A DNA stretch of 64,000 nucleotides from Bordetella parapertussis (GCA_945865935.1 CAMBFI010000016.1:1-64000), one strand, 5' to 3'; numbered from the stretch's first letter, positions 16,681 through 26,978 are shown. Notes: generated from the sequence alone by a model not told the origin. A program made the numbers and translations.

Positions 16681-18447
16681 CTAGTCCAGCGATGCGGGAT
16701 CGATTGAGCTCGCGCGATTCAGCGAGGTAGCCACCTTGAGCCGAAGCGCATTGGAATGCGCGCGCAGAATCTCACGCTTGACCGATAGCAATTGCCGCGG
16801 ATGCATCGAAAAGTTTGTCAGGCCTAGACCCAAGAGTAACCGGGTCAACTGTGGATCGCCCGCGATTTCGCCACACACGGCGACCGACTTACCGACACGC
16901 ATGCCGGCATTGATGACATTCGCAATTAATCGCAAAATAGCCGGATGTAAAGGATCGTAAAGAGAAGAAACTTCGTTATCGGCTCGGTCAATAGCCAAAG
17001 TGTATTGAACCAAATCATTTGTGCCAATTGACAAAAAATCCAACGCATCTGCGAAGGGTTCAATCGCGATCGCCGTCGCAGGAATCTCTACCATTGCACC
17101 GACTTCAATATTCTTTGCATAGGGCTGTCCCTTTGCATCGAGCTCCATCATCGCACTGGCGATTGCGGCACGTGCTGCGCGGACCTCGTGCATGTGAGCA
17201 ACCATCGGAATCAAGATCCTCACTGTGCCATGCGCAGAGGCCCTTAATATTGCGCGCAACTGTGTCGCAAACAAATCCGGATGGGCAAGACAGTACCGAA
17301 TCGCTCGTAAGCCGAGCGCAGGATTTGTCGCAACAGTCGCTTCGCCATCCAAGGCTTTGTCGGCACCGATATCGAGCGTGCGAATCGTAACAGGGCGATG
17401 TTGCATGGTCTTGACGACCGAAGCATAAGCCTGATATTGCTCCTCCTCACTAGGCAACTCAGTGCGACCCATGAACAAGAACTCACTACGGAACAAACCG
17501 ATTCCAGTCGCTCCGTTTGCAAGTGCAATCTCAGCCTCGTCTGGAAGCTCGATATTTGCTTGCAATGACACGGCAATACCGTCCTGCGTCTCGGCCGGCA
17601 CATCCTTAAGCTGGGCTAAGACAAGTCGCTCTTCTGCGTAGCGCTTTTGGAGTGTCCGATATTGCTCAAGCGCCTGGGCGGAAGGATTCACGAGAAGCGT
17701 GCCGCGTAGACCATCGACCACCACGATGTCACCGTCGCGCACCAAATTTCTGACTTGACCCAGGCCTACCACAGCAGGCACATCCATGCTGCGCGCGACG
17801 ATGGCCGTATGGGAAGTTGGGCCACCCAAGTCTGTTGCAAACCCAGCAAAGCGACCGCCACGCAGGCGAATCATGTCGGCTGGGGAAATGTCATGTGCGA
17901 TAACCACAAGAGGCTCCGCTGACTGGCCAACACGATCTAGTGAGGATAGTGGACGTGAGCCGCCCAGCACATGTAATACGCGCTCAATCACCTGACGGAC
18001 ATCGGCCCCGCGCTCGCGCAGATACTCGTCTTCCATGGAGGCAAATTGCTCTCCGAGGAGTTGTCCTTGTGTGGTTAAGGCCCACTCGGCGTTATAGAAC
18101 TTCTCTTCAATGAGGGAGAGTGCCTCAGCGGCTAGCAGAGGATCTGACAAGAGCATACCGTGGACATTCAGCAAGGCGCCGAGTTCGCGTGGCGCATCTT
18201 CCGGAAGAGTTTCTGCCAACTCCAACATTTCTCGACGAGCCGTTTCCAAGGCGCCGCTCAGCCGGGACTGTTCAGAGACAACTGCTTCTGGAGTAATACG
18301 ATAGTGCGCAACTTCGAGAGCTGTTGCACCCATCACAACGGCGCGTCCAATGGCGTAGCCGCGCGCAGCCCCTTGACCCGACAAACACAGCATCGGGGCG
18401 CGAGCCGTATCAGCTACGGAGTTATTGACCTTCGCCGAATTTGTCAT
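16681..18447 (-). CDS. ptsI: PTS enzyme I
   Basis: Enzyme I takes phosphate from phosphoenolpyruvate and passes it to HPr. The protein has 588 residues from the ATG at 18447, the family length. It shows the active-site His in GGPTSHTAIVARSMDVPAVVG, and the PEP-binding barrel with GIGLFRSEFLFM and the signature EIPATAIAIEPFADALDFLSIGTNDL. The start overlaps the end of ptsH by 26 nt, so translation is coupled. It is the last gene of the gshB-EIIA-ptsH-ptsI run. Confidence 0.95.
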   Translation of the reverse strand: MTNSAKVNNSVADTARAPMLCLSGQGAARGYAIGRAVVMGATALEVAHYRITPEAVVSEQSRLSGALETARREMLELAETLPEDAPRELGALLNVHGMLLSDPLLAAEALSLIEEKFYNAEWALTTQGQLLGEQFASMEDEYLRERGADVRQVIERVLHVLGGSRPLSSLDRVGQSAEPLVVIAHDISPADMIRLRGGRFAGFATDLGGPTSHTAIVARSMDVPAVVGLGQVRNLVRDGDIVVVDGLRGTLLVNPSAQALEQYRTLQKRYAEERLVLAQLKDVPAETQDGIAVSLQANIELPDEAEIALANGATGIGLFRSEFLFMGRTELPSEEEQYQAYASVVKTMQHRPVTIRTLDIGADKALDGEATVATNPALGLRAIRYCLAHPDLFATQLRAILRASAHGTVRILIPMVAHMHEVRAARAAIASAMMELDAKGQPYAKNIEVGAMVEIPATAIAIEPFADALDFLSIGTNDLVQYTLAIDRADNEVSSLYDPLHPAILRLIANVINAGMRVGKSVAVCGEIAGDPQLTRLLLGLGLTNFSMHPRQLLSVKREILRAHSNALRLKVATSLNRASSIDPASLD

Positions 18448-18691
18448 TGAAAAGCGCCTGAACGGCTGTAAGTGCCTGCTCTGCATCGTTCCCACTGGTC
18501 TCGATTGTCACAGTTGTACCAATACCCGCGGCAAGCATCATCACACCCATAATGCTCTTGGCGTTCACGCGTTGCCCCGCCTTAATGATGAACACCTCGC
18601 TGGCGAACTGACTCGCAAGCTGAGTAAGCTTGGCTGCGGCACGTGCGTGAAGCCCGAGTTTGTTAGAAATGACAATGTCGATCGTTGGCAT
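18422..18691 (-). CDS. ptsH: PTS phosphocarrier HPr
   Basis: An 89-residue HPr with the phosphorylated His15 in NKLGLHARAAAKL and the regulatory serine site NAKSIMGVMML at about residue 46. The intact serine site fits control by HPr kinase, which is not in this window. With EI and an EIIA-Man but no EIIB or EIIC here, the chain is probably regulatory rather than for sugar uptake. Confidence 0.95.
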   Translation of the reverse strand: MPTIDIVISNKLGLHARAAAKLTQLASQFASEVFIIKAGQRVNAKSIMGVMMLAAGIGTTVTIETSGNDAEQALTAVQALFNDKFGEGQ

Positions 18692-18734
18692 AGAGTGTTG
18701 TCGTGCGTTGACAAAAAAAACTTGCGAATTACGC

Positions 18735-19130
18735 TTAGTCTACACGCAACACGGAGTGCGTGGCACCTGCAAGTGCACTACTTGCGACATCTTCAAGCTT
18801 GCCCTGTCGATAATTAATGGCGCGCAGCAACATCGCCGCATTGACTCCGCCAAGTACGCAGCAGGGAACGCCCTCGCGATGCGCGATTTCGCTAGACTTG
18901 ACTGCGATATTGGAGGGGCTTGCTCCGGGCAAATCTGTCAGTACCAAGACGCCATCGCCGCGGTCTGCTTGCGCGATGAGTTCAGCAAGCTTAGGCGAGC
19001 AATTTTGCGCACATTCATTGGGCTCGACATCCACTGCGATCACATCCGGATCTGCGCCCAAGACATGGCGCGCACAAGCCACCAGAGCGGTAGCAAGAGG
19101 GGTATGTGCAACGACAAGAATGGCAATCAT
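18735..19130 (-). CDS. Mannose-type PTS EIIA component
   Basis: A 131-residue EIIA-Man domain with the phospho-acceptor His near residue 9 (ILVVAHTPLATAL) and the fold signature VLVLTDLPGASPSNIA. It starts 3 nt after gshB and precedes ptsH by 43 bp. In many Burkholderiales this EIIA stands with HPr and EI without a permease and is thought to be regulatory. Confidence 0.93.
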   Translation of the reverse strand: MIAILVVAHTPLATALVACARHVLGADPDVIAVDVEPNECAQNCSPKLAELIAQADRGDGVLVLTDLPGASPSNIAVKSSEIAHREGVPCCVLGGVNAAMLLRAINYRQGKLEDVASSALAGATHSVLRVD

Positions 19131-19133
19131 CGA

Positions 19134-20099
19134 TTACGCAGAAACGCCTACCGCCGTCTCGAGAGCTTCAACGAAACGAGCGCCGACATCGAATCCGGTT
19201 TGTTCGGTAATCTCAACGAAACAAGTTGGGCTTGTGACATTGACTTCGGTGACGTAGTCACCGATCACATCCAAACCAACGAGCAGCAGACCACGCTGTG
19301 CAAGCTTCGGACCGACTTGACGCGCGAGGTACGCATCACGATCAGATAGTGGCTGTGCCACGCCACGGCCGCCTGCGGCTAAGTTGCCGCGGGTTTCACC
19401 TGCCAAAGGTATGCGCGCAAGGCAATAAGGCACCGCTTGACCACCAATGATCAAAATCCGTTTGTCCCCTTGGGCAATCTCCGGGATATATCGTTGCGCC
19501 ATAATGGTGCGTGAGCCATCGTGCGTTAAGGTCTCCAGAATGGCATTTCGGTTTGCTTCGTTGGGAGCCAAACGAAATACACCCGTGCCACCCATGCCAT
19601 CCAGCGGCTTGACAATCACATCGCGATGTTCAGCGTGAAACGCTTTGATGCGTGCCATATCACGGCTCACCAATGTCGGTGCTGTGAATTCAGAAAACTC
19701 TGTGATCGCAAGCTTTTCGGGATGATTTCGAATCGCGGCCCCACTATTAAACACCTTGGCACCTTGGGCTTGTGCATACTCAAGCATGTGCGTCGCATAG
19801 ACATACTCCATATCAAACGGGGGATCCTTGCGCATCAAAACAGCCCCGAATGCTTGCAAAGGCGTATCTACCGGTGCAATCGTTTCCACCCACCACGCAC
19901 GCGAATGCAAGTCCGCACCGGCAACGAGCTCAATCGTCGCAGCGCTGGCGCGCACTTCCCCATTTTGGATAAAAAGATCTCCCTGCATAGCCACACACAG
20001 GGTATGACCACGAGCCACAAGAGACTGCATCATCGCAACCGAACTGTCCTTATAGGCGTTCAGTGCGACGAGTGGGTCCAGTACGAAAAGGATGCGCAT
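19134..20099 (-). CDS. gshB: Glutathione synthetase
   Basis: Ligates glycine to γ-glutamylcysteine using ATP. The 321 residues have the prokaryotic GshB order: N-terminal MRILFVLDPLVALNAYKDSS, the ATP-grasp elements VKPLDGMGGTGVFRL and AQRYIPEIAQGDKRILIIGG, and the C-terminal VGLDVIGDYVTEVNVTSPT. It begins 3 nt after infC, so it is very likely in the thrS-infC transcript. No gshA is in the window. Confidence 0.96.
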   Translation of the reverse strand: MRILFVLDPLVALNAYKDSSVAMMQSLVARGHTLCVAMQGDLFIQNGEVRASAATIELVAGADLHSRAWWVETIAPVDTPLQAFGAVLMRKDPPFDMEYVYATHMLEYAQAQGAKVFNSGAAIRNHPEKLAITEFSEFTAPTLVSRDMARIKAFHAEHRDVIVKPLDGMGGTGVFRLAPNEANRNAILETLTHDGSRTIMAQRYIPEIAQGDKRILIIGGQAVPYCLARIPLAGETRGNLAAGGRGVAQPLSDRDAYLARQVGPKLAQRGLLLVGLDVIGDYVTEVNVTSPTCFVEITEQTGFDVGARFVEALETAVGVSA

Positions 20100-20102
20100 G
20101 GG

Positions 20103-20648
20103 CTACGCAGTGGCTTCGGTCTTACCCGGCGCTTTTTTGCGCGGTGCAAGCACCATGACCATTTGGCGCCCTTCGAGCTTTGGCATTGCCTCAACGACTG
20201 CCATGTCCGTCAGATCATCACGCACACGCTCAAGTACGCGCATGCCGAGCTCTTGGTGAGCCATTTCGCGGCCACGGAAGCGCAAGGTGACCTTGGCCTT
20301 ATCGCCTTCATCAAGAAAGCGCTTGAGATTACGAAGCTTCACCTGATAGTCACCTTCATCGGTGGCAGGGCGAAACTTCACTTCTTTAACCTGAATAATT
20401 TTTTGTTTAGCGCGAGCCTCAGCTAGGCGCTTCTGCTCTTGGTACTTGAACTTGCCATAATCCATCAGGCGGCACACGGGCGGCTCTGCGTTTGGCGCGA
20501 TCTCAACCAGATCGATTTCGCTTTCTTCAGCCATACGGATGGCGTCGAATATTTTTACGATACCGAGTTGTTCACCTTCGATTCCAAGCAAGCGCACTTC
20601 GGGAACTCGGATTTCACCGTTAATGCGATGGGGTTTTTCTGTTGCGAT
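20103..20648 (-). CDS. infC: Translation initiation factor IF-3, AUC start
   Basis: IF3 binds the 30S subunit and checks start codons. The conserved N-terminus [18 protein letters not shown] is encoded upstream of the first ordinary start (GTG, 20597). It begins at an ATC codon (20646-20648) with AGGAG 8 nt before it. This gives 181 residues, the normal size. A rare start codon is typical for infC and lets IF3 repress its own translation. The N- and C-domains are complete ([38 protein letters not shown]). Its start lies 18 nt after thrS. Confidence 0.95.
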   Translation of the reverse strand: MATEKPHRINGEIRVPEVRLLGIEGEQLGIVKIFDAIRMAEESEIDLVEIAPNAEPPVCRLMDYGKFKYQEQKRLAEARAKQKIIQVKEVKFRPATDEGDYQVKLRNLKRFLDEGDKAKVTLRFRGREMAHQELGMRVLERVRDDLTDMAVVEAMPKLEGRQMVMVLAPRKKAPGKTEATA

Positions 20649-20666
20649 GTTGACGACTCCTAGTGG

Positions 20667-22616
20667 TTAGGCCGGCTGCGTTGCAGTCGAACCGGAATTG
20701 CGGCGCAAGGCCACGTCTTCGGACAATAAGGAGGAAAACTGAGCCAAAGGCATGACGCCAAGCTCGACTCCTCCTCGTCCTCGCACAGCGACAGCCCCAG
20801 CCTGACGCTCTTTGTCGCCAACGACCAAAATATAGGGGACTTTCTGCAAACTGTGCTCTCTGATTTTATAGTTAATCTTCTCACTACGTAAATCAGATTC
20901 TACTCTAAAGCCTTGTTTTTTCAGGGATTGTGCTATTTCTGCTGCATATTCCGCTGTCGGCTCCGAAATACAGCAAACAACGGCCTGTACTGAGGCGAGC
21001 CAGGCGGGCATGGCGCCAGAGTGATTTTCGATCAGCATGCCGATGAAACGCTCGAAAGAGCCCAAGATCGCCCGGTGCAGCATCACAGGAGCACGGCGTT
21101 GATCGGAGGCGTCTACGAACTCAGCCCCGAGGCGCTGCGGCATAGAGAAGTCAACTTGAATGGTTCCACATTGCCAGTGCCGCCCGATGGCGTCTTTGAG
21201 TGTGTACTCGATCTTGGGACCATAAAAGGCACCCTCGCCTGGCGAAACTTCGAACGCGCAGCCAGTACGGCGAAGACTTTCCATCAAGGCTGTCTCAGCT
21301 TTATCCCAAACCTCATCGCTACCAATGCGCTTCTCTGGGCGCGTGGCTACTTTGTAGAGCACCTCGTGAAAGCCAAAGTCCGCATAGACTTTCTGAAGCA
21401 AGGCTGTGAAGTCCGCGCACTCATCCTGCAATTGATCTTCTGTGCAAAAAATATGTCCATCGTCTTGCGTAAAACCGCGTACGCGCATCATTCCATGCAA
21501 AGAGCCGGAAGGCTCGTTACGGTGGCATTGGCCAAACTCACCATAACGTAGCGGAAGATCGCGGTAAGAATGCAATCCTGAATTGAATATCTGGACATGG
21601 CCGGGACAGTTCATGGGCTTGAGTCCATAAACACGATTCTCGGATTCCGTCGTAAACATGTTCTCGCGATAGTTATCCCAGTGGCCAGTTTTCTTCCAAA
21701 GCGAGATATCCAAAATCTGCGGGGCCTTGACCTCTTGGTAGCCGTTGTCGCGATACACCGCACGCATGTATTGCTCGACCTGTTGCCAAATCGCCCATCC
21801 CTTTGGATGCCAAAAAATTAGCCCTGGCCCTTCTTCCTGGAAGTGGAACAAATCGAGATCACGACCTATCTTGCGGTGATCGCGACGCTCAGCCTCTTCA
21901 AGCATGTGCAAGTAAGCGTCCTGCTCTTCTTTTGTCGCCCAGGCTGTGCCGTAAATCCGCTGCAGCATCTCGTTGTTACTGTCACCACGCCAATAGGCGC
22001 CGGCGACCTTCATCAGTTTGAAGACCTTCAGCTTGCCAGTACTGGGTACGTGCGGACCGCGACACAAGTCGATAAAGTCGCCCTCCCGGTACAAACTAAT
22101 AGGCTCATTACCGGGAATCGCCCCGATGATTTCAGCCTTGTAGTTCTCACCGAGCTTTTTGAAATGTGTGATTGCATCATCGCGGCTCCACTCTTCACGC
22201 GAGACCACTTCATCCTTCTTTGCCAGTTCCGACATTTTCTTTTCAATGGCGGTCAGGTCTTCCGGGGTAAACGGGCGCTTGTAGGAAAAGTCGTAATAAA
22301 ACCCGTTCTCGATGACAGGGCCGATCGTCACTTGCGCGTCAGGAAATAGTTCCTTGACCGCGTAGGCTAGCAAATGTGCTGTGGAGTGTCGGATTAAATC
22401 CAGACCTTCGGGATCTTTCGCGGTAATAATCGCGAGCTGTGCGTCACGATCGATACGATGGGTGCTATCAACAAGCTTGGCCTTGTCTCCCGCAGAGAGA
22501 CGACCACCAAGCGCCGCACGCGCCAACCCTGCCCCGATAGACTGAGCAACCTCGGCGACAGTAACTGGCCCCGGATATTGGCGCTGGGAACCGTCTGGCA
22601 GTGTGATCGTGACCAT
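20667..22616 (-). CDS. thrS: Threonyl-tRNA synthetase
   Basis: Charges tRNA-Thr and edits mis-charged Ser-tRNA. The 649 residues contain the TGS domain (1-60), the SAD editing domain with [12 protein letters not shown], the class II core with the zinc-site part [10 protein letters not shown] and [10 protein letters not shown], and the C-terminal anticodon domain. I chose the ATG at 22616 (AGGA 6 nt before); an in-frame TTG at 22634 lies next to the T-tract of the preceding hairpin. That hairpin leaves no room for a separate promoter. Confidence 0.97.
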   Translation of the reverse strand: MVTITLPDGSQRQYPGPVTVAEVAQSIGAGLARAALGGRLSAGDKAKLVDSTHRIDRDAQLAIITAKDPEGLDLIRHSTAHLLAYAVKELFPDAQVTIGPVIENGFYYDFSYKRPFTPEDLTAIEKKMSELAKKDEVVSREEWSRDDAITHFKKLGENYKAEIIGAIPGNEPISLYREGDFIDLCRGPHVPSTGKLKVFKLMKVAGAYWRGDSNNEMLQRIYGTAWATKEEQDAYLHMLEEAERRDHRKIGRDLDLFHFQEEGPGLIFWHPKGWAIWQQVEQYMRAVYRDNGYQEVKAPQILDISLWKKTGHWDNYRENMFTTESENRVYGLKPMNCPGHVQIFNSGLHSYRDLPLRYGEFGQCHRNEPSGSLHGMMRVRGFTQDDGHIFCTEDQLQDECADFTALLQKVYADFGFHEVLYKVATRPEKRIGSDEVWDKAETALMESLRRTGCAFEVSPGEGAFYGPKIEYTLKDAIGRHWQCGTIQVDFSMPQRLGAEFVDASDQRRAPVMLHRAILGSFERFIGMLIENHSGAMPAWLASVQAVVCCISEPTAEYAAEIAQSLKKQGFRVESDLRSEKINYKIREHSLQKVPYILVVGDKERQAGAVAVRGRGGVELGVMPLAQFSSLLSEDVALRRNSGSTATQPA

Positions 22617-22632
22617 CAGCAATCCTGTGAAC

Positions 22633-22657
22633 AAAAAAATAGCGGCCCTAAGCCGCT
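22633..22657 (-). terminator. Terminator hairpin directly before thrS
   Basis: On the minus strand AGCGGC pairs with GCCGCT around a 5-nt loop, followed by an A and seven T (22633-22639). It lies 47 nt after the tRNA-Val CCA end, and its T-tract ends 16 nt before the thrS start codon. It can end tRNA-Val transcripts; thrS must be read through it or use a promoter overlapping it. Confidence 0.8.
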
Positions 22658-22704
22658 GTTTTGCACCTGCAACTACCTGCAGCCAACCAGCTACGGGCCT
22701 TAAT

Positions 22705-22781
22705 TGGTAGGCGGTATTGGAATCGAACCAACGACCTCCACGATGTCAACGTGGCGCTCTAACCAGCTGAGCTAACCGCCT
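22705..22781 (-). tRNA. tRNA-Val (GAC anticodon)
   Basis: A complete 77-nt cloverleaf with encoded CCA. Acceptor AGGCGGT pairs with ACCGCCT. The anticodon stem CCACG/CGTGG holds the loop TTGACAT, anticodon GAC. The D arm reads AGCTCAGCTGGTTAGAGC, the T arm GGTTCGATTCC. Confidence 0.96.
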
Positions 22782-22793
22782 GTAAAGACGAAG

Positions 22794-22823
22794 ATTATAT
22801 CGGTTTAGCGCCCTAGCTGTCAA
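22794..22823 (-). promoter_or_regulatory. Strong promoter of tRNA-Val (and thrS-infC)
   Basis: On the minus strand a perfect -35 (TTGACA, 22818-22823) and a perfect -10 (TATAAT, 22794-22799) are 18 bp apart, 12 nt before the tRNA. The -35 overlaps the trpF stop codon. It is the only clear promoter before thrS. Confidence 0.85.
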
Positions 22824-23491
22824 AGAGCGGCCTTGGGGTTCGCTTTGAGGACTGCGGCAACGAAATCCAAGATTTTTTCGTTAGACTTTATGCCCGGACT
22901 AGACTCGACCCCACTGCTGACATCAACTGCCCAGGGCTGGGTAGCTTCGATGGCCGTCTGCACGTTCGTTGGATTCAATCCACCCGATAACACCAATGGG
23001 CGTGCCTCTGCTAATTGTTTTACCTCGACCAGTAATGCATGATCAAAACCGTGCCCGCTTCCACCATACATAGGCGAGTAACTATCAAACAGCCATCCTT
23101 GGGCCGAGGTGTATTGCTTACAATGCGCAGCCAGGCTCGCGGATGTGTCGAGCCCGGGCGCCCCGACACGAAAAGCTTTCAGATAAGGCTTACCAAAACT
23201 TGAACAAAAATCGGCGGACTCGTCCCCGTGAAACTGCAAAACGGCGGGCGACATAGCCTTCAGAACCTCATGAACGAACGCAGGTTCAGGATTCACAAAC
23301 AGCGCTACGCTGACAACGAAAGGTGGCAAGGCCGCGCATAGCTCGCCTGCACGCGTCGGGCTGACGTAACGTTTACTGGAGGGATGAAACACAAACCCTA
23401 ACGCGTCTGCCCCAGCCTCCACGGCGCAGTCGAGATCCTCTTCGCGGGTAATCCCACAAATCTTGATACGTGTACGTTTCATCACACTCAT
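22820..23491 (-). CDS. trpF: Phosphoribosylanthranilate isomerase
   Basis: Third step of tryptophan synthesis: Amadori rearrangement of PRA to CdRP. The 223-residue TIM barrel shows the catalytic Cys in [31 protein letters not shown], and the phosphate/catalytic end [18 protein letters not shown]. It overlaps the truA stop by ATGA. The usual next genes trpB and trpA are absent here; the tRNA-Val promoter begins inside its stop codon. Confidence 0.96.
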   Translation of the reverse strand: MSVMKRTRIKICGITREEDLDCAVEAGADALGFVFHPSSKRYVSPTRAGELCAALPPFVVSVALFVNPEPAFVHEVLKAMSPAVLQFHGDESADFCSSFGKPYLKAFRVGAPGLDTSASLAAHCKQYTSAQGWLFDSYSPMYGGSGHGFDHALLVEVKQLAEARPLVLSGGLNPTNVQTAIEATQPWAVDVSSGVESSPGIKSNEKILDFVAAVLKANPKAAL

Positions 23492-24294
23492 GGTCTGTCT
23501 TCAAAGTTGATACTGTCAAGGCTAAAGCCTTCCGAGCTTGCTCGCGGGAAATCGTAGTCTGGATATTTAACGTCTGTGAGGTAGAGTCCCTGCGCAGAAA
23601 AGGTTGGCGCACCAAGGGTACGGTCTCGGGCTAGCAATAACTCCGAAACATAGTTCACGCCTTGCCGCCCTTGTCCCACTTGTACAAGTGCCCCCATGAT
23701 ATTCCGAACCATGTGATGCAAGAAGGCATTTGCTGTCAATTGCACCACAATTTTTGAGCCTTGCACCGTGATCCCGACGCGCTGCATCGTGCGCACCGGA
23801 GACTTCGCTTGACACTGTGAAGATCGAAAACTAGAAAAGTCGTGCTCACCGAGTAAATCTCGCGCAGCCGCTTCCATGGCGGCAACATCGAGCGGCTGAT
23901 GCACCCAACCGACCCGACCGTCCCATAAGGGGTGTCTTACGCGTGCATTCAAAATGACATACGTGTAGGAACGTGCAACGGCGGAAAATCTTGCGTGAAA
24001 CGTATCGGGCACCTGGCGCGCCCATTGAATCGCAACGCTCGGCGGTAGATGCGCGTTCGTGCCGCGCACCCAAGACTCTTCGGTACGGATCGCATCCGTG
24101 TCGAGGTGAATAACCTGATTTAATGCATGGACGCCGGTATCCGTACGTCCGGCACAAACAGTTGCCACAGGCTGCGCGGTAAATTTAGACAGCGCAGCTT
24201 CGACACAGTCTTGCACTGTTTGGCCATGTGGTTGCGTCTGCCAGCCCTGCCACGCCTGCCCGTTATACACAATGCCTAAGGCGATGCGAGTCAT
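23488..24294 (-). CDS. truA: tRNA pseudouridine synthase A
   Basis: Makes pseudouridine at positions 38-40 of the tRNA anticodon arm. The 268-residue protein shows the catalytic Asp in [19 protein letters not shown], the conserved [16 protein letters not shown], and [18 protein letters not shown]. It lies 26 bp after fimV and is coupled to trpF by a 4-nt overlap. Confidence 0.96.
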   Translation of the reverse strand: MTRIALGIVYNGQAWQGWQTQPHGQTVQDCVEAALSKFTAQPVATVCAGRTDTGVHALNQVIHLDTDAIRTEESWVRGTNAHLPPSVAIQWARQVPDTFHARFSAVARSYTYVILNARVRHPLWDGRVGWVHQPLDVAAMEAAARDLLGEHDFSSFRSSQCQAKSPVRTMQRVGITVQGSKIVVQLTANAFLHHMVRNIMGALVQVGQGRQGVNYVSELLLARDRTLGAPTFSAQGLYLTDVKYPDYDFPRASSEGFSLDSINFEDRP

Positions 24295-24320
24295 GGCTTG
24301 TCCATGGCTGGACAGACCAA

Positions 24321-25772
24321 CTAAACTTTTTTCTCGGGAGCAGCAACGGATTTCGGATCCGCCGCCGGGGAATCTAAGTTCAGGTCGATAGACTGAAGCT
24401 TCTGGTCAAACGCCTTCGCAATCACTGGATCGTTTTGCGCAGCTGAGTCAAGCTTGGTCTCCCGTTGTCCAGCTCGCCTTAGCATCAACGCCATCAGCAT
24501 TGCTAAAAAGGCTGACGCACCCAAAACCACCCACAGCACATTGTCATTCGCAATTTGCTGTACCCGTGCCATCCCCGAGGCAGCGGGACGATCTCCTTGA
24601 CTGACGGGTGCACTTGCACTCGGTGTGCCTGGGGCCCGTGGAGTTCCAGTTGTTGCGTTGCCGGACGCCGTACTTCGAGCCGATAGGTTGCTAGACGGCG
24701 CGTTGCCAGCCTGAGCGTGTTGCGTGGGATCTGTTTGCTGTTGAACTGCATTGCGTAACTGCTGCACATTCTGTTGTAGCGTTTCGATACGTTGTTGCAT
24801 CTCTTTGAGCTCTTGTGCCGCTGCAACCTTGGCATCCTCTTGCGCTGTGGCCTGTGTTGCGGCGCTCAGGCGCAGCTGATCGACCGTAGGGGCTGGCACG
24901 GCAGGCTTTGCTGGCGGTTGTACCGTGCCGGATGAGGTGGGCCCGGGAACTACAACGGGCACCGAGCCGACCGTGGGAGCAAGCTCGGCAGGGATTGCTG
25001 GCGGTTGTGCCGTGCCGGATGCGGTGGGACCGGGCGGCACAACGGGCGCCTGACCTGACCGATTGGCTGACCCTCGTCCCTGTTTAAACGCCTCTGCATG
25101 TTTTAAAAACATGGCGTAGGCGTGTTTTGGGTCCACTGCGAGCACCGTCTGCGCATCCGGAATCGATAATGTGGCTCCCGCGCGCAGCAGGTTCATATTT
25201 TGCGAAATGAAGGCTTTCGGATTTGCTTGGAACAACGCCCAAAGCATTTGGTACAAATCGGCGCCGGCAACAGCATAACGTTGCGCAATACCGGCCAACG
25301 TATCGCCGGGTGCGACCACCACACTGCCAGAGGGCGCGGTGCTTTCTAAGACAAGGTAACTTGACTGAACGGTCATGCGTCCTGTGGCGAGTGAAACGTC
25401 GAGCAACACATCGATCACAGGCCGATTAACAGCTTGAGAGGAACGCACAACCAGCCGAAGCGAACCCGCAGAGAATCCCGGCTCAATGGTCACAGAGAGT
25501 GTCTCTAATGGCGCGGGGCTTGTCAGCCCTGCTGCGACCCACGCCTGTTGCTGCGCGACGCTCGCCTTCAATGCAGCTACGTCCTCGGACGTCAGCTCGT
25601 ACAAGGGTATTTCAACGCGTAGAGGCACCCCAGCTGGCGACATGACACTGCCATGGCCGGGCTTTGCTGCCCAGGCAGGATTCATCAAGCCGGTCGATAG
25701 CAACGTCAAACCCGCAATAGCCGCTAAGCCGAGGCTTCTCGGGAACACCGCAACTTGACGTCGACTACGCAT
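24321..25772 (-). CDS. fimV: FimV-type LysM inner-membrane protein (short form)
   Basis: FimV links peptidoglycan binding to polar and type IV pilus functions. The 483-residue protein has a signal-type N-terminus (to AWAA), the FimV N-domain, a LysM domain ([17 protein letters not shown] to GATLSIPD), a Pro-rich linker with [13 protein letters not shown]-type repeats, a coiled coil near [20 protein letters not shown], one membrane span ([21 protein letters not shown]), and a cytoplasmic tail with [15 protein letters not shown]. It is short compared with ~900-residue FimV and lacks the TPR C-terminus. I chose the ATG at 25772 (AAGGA 7 nt before). It follows asd closely. Confidence 0.85.
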   Translation of the reverse strand: MRSRRQVAVFPRSLGLAAIAGLTLLSTGLMNPAWAAKPGHGSVMSPAGVPLRVEIPLYELTSEDVAALKASVAQQQAWVAAGLTSPAPLETLSVTIEPGFSAGSLRLVVRSSQAVNRPVIDVLLDVSLATGRMTVQSSYLVLESTAPSGSVVVAPGDTLAGIAQRYAVAGADLYQMLWALFQANPKAFISQNMNLLRAGATLSIPDAQTVLAVDPKHAYAMFLKHAEAFKQGRGSANRSGQAPVVPPGPTASGTAQPPAIPAELAPTVGSVPVVVPGPTSSGTVQPPAKPAVPAPTVDQLRLSAATQATAQEDAKVAAAQELKEMQQRIETLQQNVQQLRNAVQQQTDPTQHAQAGNAPSSNLSARSTASGNATTGTPRAPGTPSASAPVSQGDRPAASGMARVQQIANDNVLWVVLGASAFLAMLMALMLRRAGQRETKLDSAAQNDPVIAKAFDQKLQSIDLNLDSPAADPKSVAAPEKKV

Positions 25773-25789
25773 TGTCATTTCCTTAAGCA

Positions 25790-26917
25790 TTACAGTTGAC
25801 CTAGTGTGATACGCAACATTCGGCGTAGCGGCTCTGCCGCACCCCAAAGTAGCTGGTCGCCAACGGTGAACGCACCCAGATACTCATTGCCCATGGATAG
25901 CTTACGCATGCGTCCAACAGGGATGTCGAGCATACCCGTCACCGCCACCGGTGAGAGTCGACTCAGTGTTTCTTCTTTTGTATTCGGAACGACTTTGGCC
26001 CAAGCGGTCCCCTTGGCAACGATATCCAAGACTTCATCGAGCGGCACATCACGCGTCAGTTTGATCGTCAGCGCCTGGCTGTGGCAACGCATCGCGCCCA
26101 CGCGCACACAGAGTCCGTCGATTGGTATCGGTGTCGAACCAAAACCATGGCCACGGCCGAGGATCTTGTTGGTCTCCGCTTCGCCTTTCCATTCTTCGCG
26201 CGACATCCCATTACCTAGGTCCTTATCGATCCAAGGGATGAGATTGCCAGCGAGCGGTACCCCAAAATGTTCTGTCGGGAGTCGACCAGACTGTTGAATC
26301 GCCAAAACGTTGCGATCGATATCAAGAATCGCAGAGGCCGGGTCCATCAAATGGGCTTGAACTTCCGCATTGATCAAACCAAACTGTGTCAGGAGTTCCC
26401 GCATATGCTGCGCGCCGCCACCGGAGGCTGCTTGATACGTCATGGACGTCATCCATTGGATCAGCCCCTGATTAAATAAACCCGCTAGGCCCATCAGCAT
26501 GCAGCTCACTGTGCAATTGCCACCGATAAAATCTTTCACGCCGCGCTTAAGCGCTGCGTCAATCATGGGCCGATTGACTGGATCCAAAACAATCAGTGCG
26601 TCATCCTTCATGCGAAGGGTACTCGCGGCGTCGATCCAATAGCCTGTCCATCCTGCGGCACGTAATTTAGGATAGACCTCTGAGGTGTAATCACCGCCTT
26701 GGGCCGTGACGATCGTATTCAGTTTCTTTAGCGCGTCGATGTCATAAGCGTTTTGCAATGGAGTTTCGCCCGCCCAGGACGGACTCTTGCCACCCGCGTT
26801 ACTCGTCGAGAAAAATACGGGATCAATAAGTGCAAAATCACCCTCGTCTCGCATGCGCTGCATGAGCACAGAGCCAACCATACCGCGCCAACCGACTAAT
26901 CCAACAGAGTGTTTCAT
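25790..26917 (-). CDS. asd: Aspartate-semialdehyde dehydrogenase
   Basis: Reduces aspartyl phosphate to the semialdehyde for Lys, Met, Thr and cell-wall diaminopimelate. The 375 residues match the Gram-negative Asd type: NADP loop [14 protein letters not shown], nucleophile in [13 protein letters not shown], and the general-base part [14 protein letters not shown]. It stands between leuB (61 bp before) and fimV (stop/start overlap or 17 bp, depending on the start), the usual Burkholderiales order. Confidence 0.97.
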   Translation of the reverse strand: MKHSVGLVGWRGMVGSVLMQRMRDEGDFALIDPVFFSTSNAGGKSPSWAGETPLQNAYDIDALKKLNTIVTAQGGDYTSEVYPKLRAAGWTGYWIDAASTLRMKDDALIVLDPVNRPMIDAALKRGVKDFIGGNCTVSCMLMGLAGLFNQGLIQWMTSMTYQAASGGGAQHMRELLTQFGLINAEVQAHLMDPASAILDIDRNVLAIQQSGRLPTEHFGVPLAGNLIPWIDKDLGNGMSREEWKGEAETNKILGRGHGFGSTPIPIDGLCVRVGAMRCHSQALTIKLTRDVPLDEVLDIVAKGTAWAKVVPNTKEETLSRLSPVAVTGMLDIPVGRMRKLSMGNEYLGAFTVGDQLLWGAAEPLRRMLRITLGQL

Positions 26918-26978
26918 TTCAGAACTTTGTATAAAGAAAGGGTATGTTAATCGTCAGCATTTTAACGCTAATCAAAAC

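Noticed and set aside
20103-20597. infC starting at GTG 20597
   Set aside because: This would drop the conserved first 17 residues, and the ATC upstream has a proper ribosome site.
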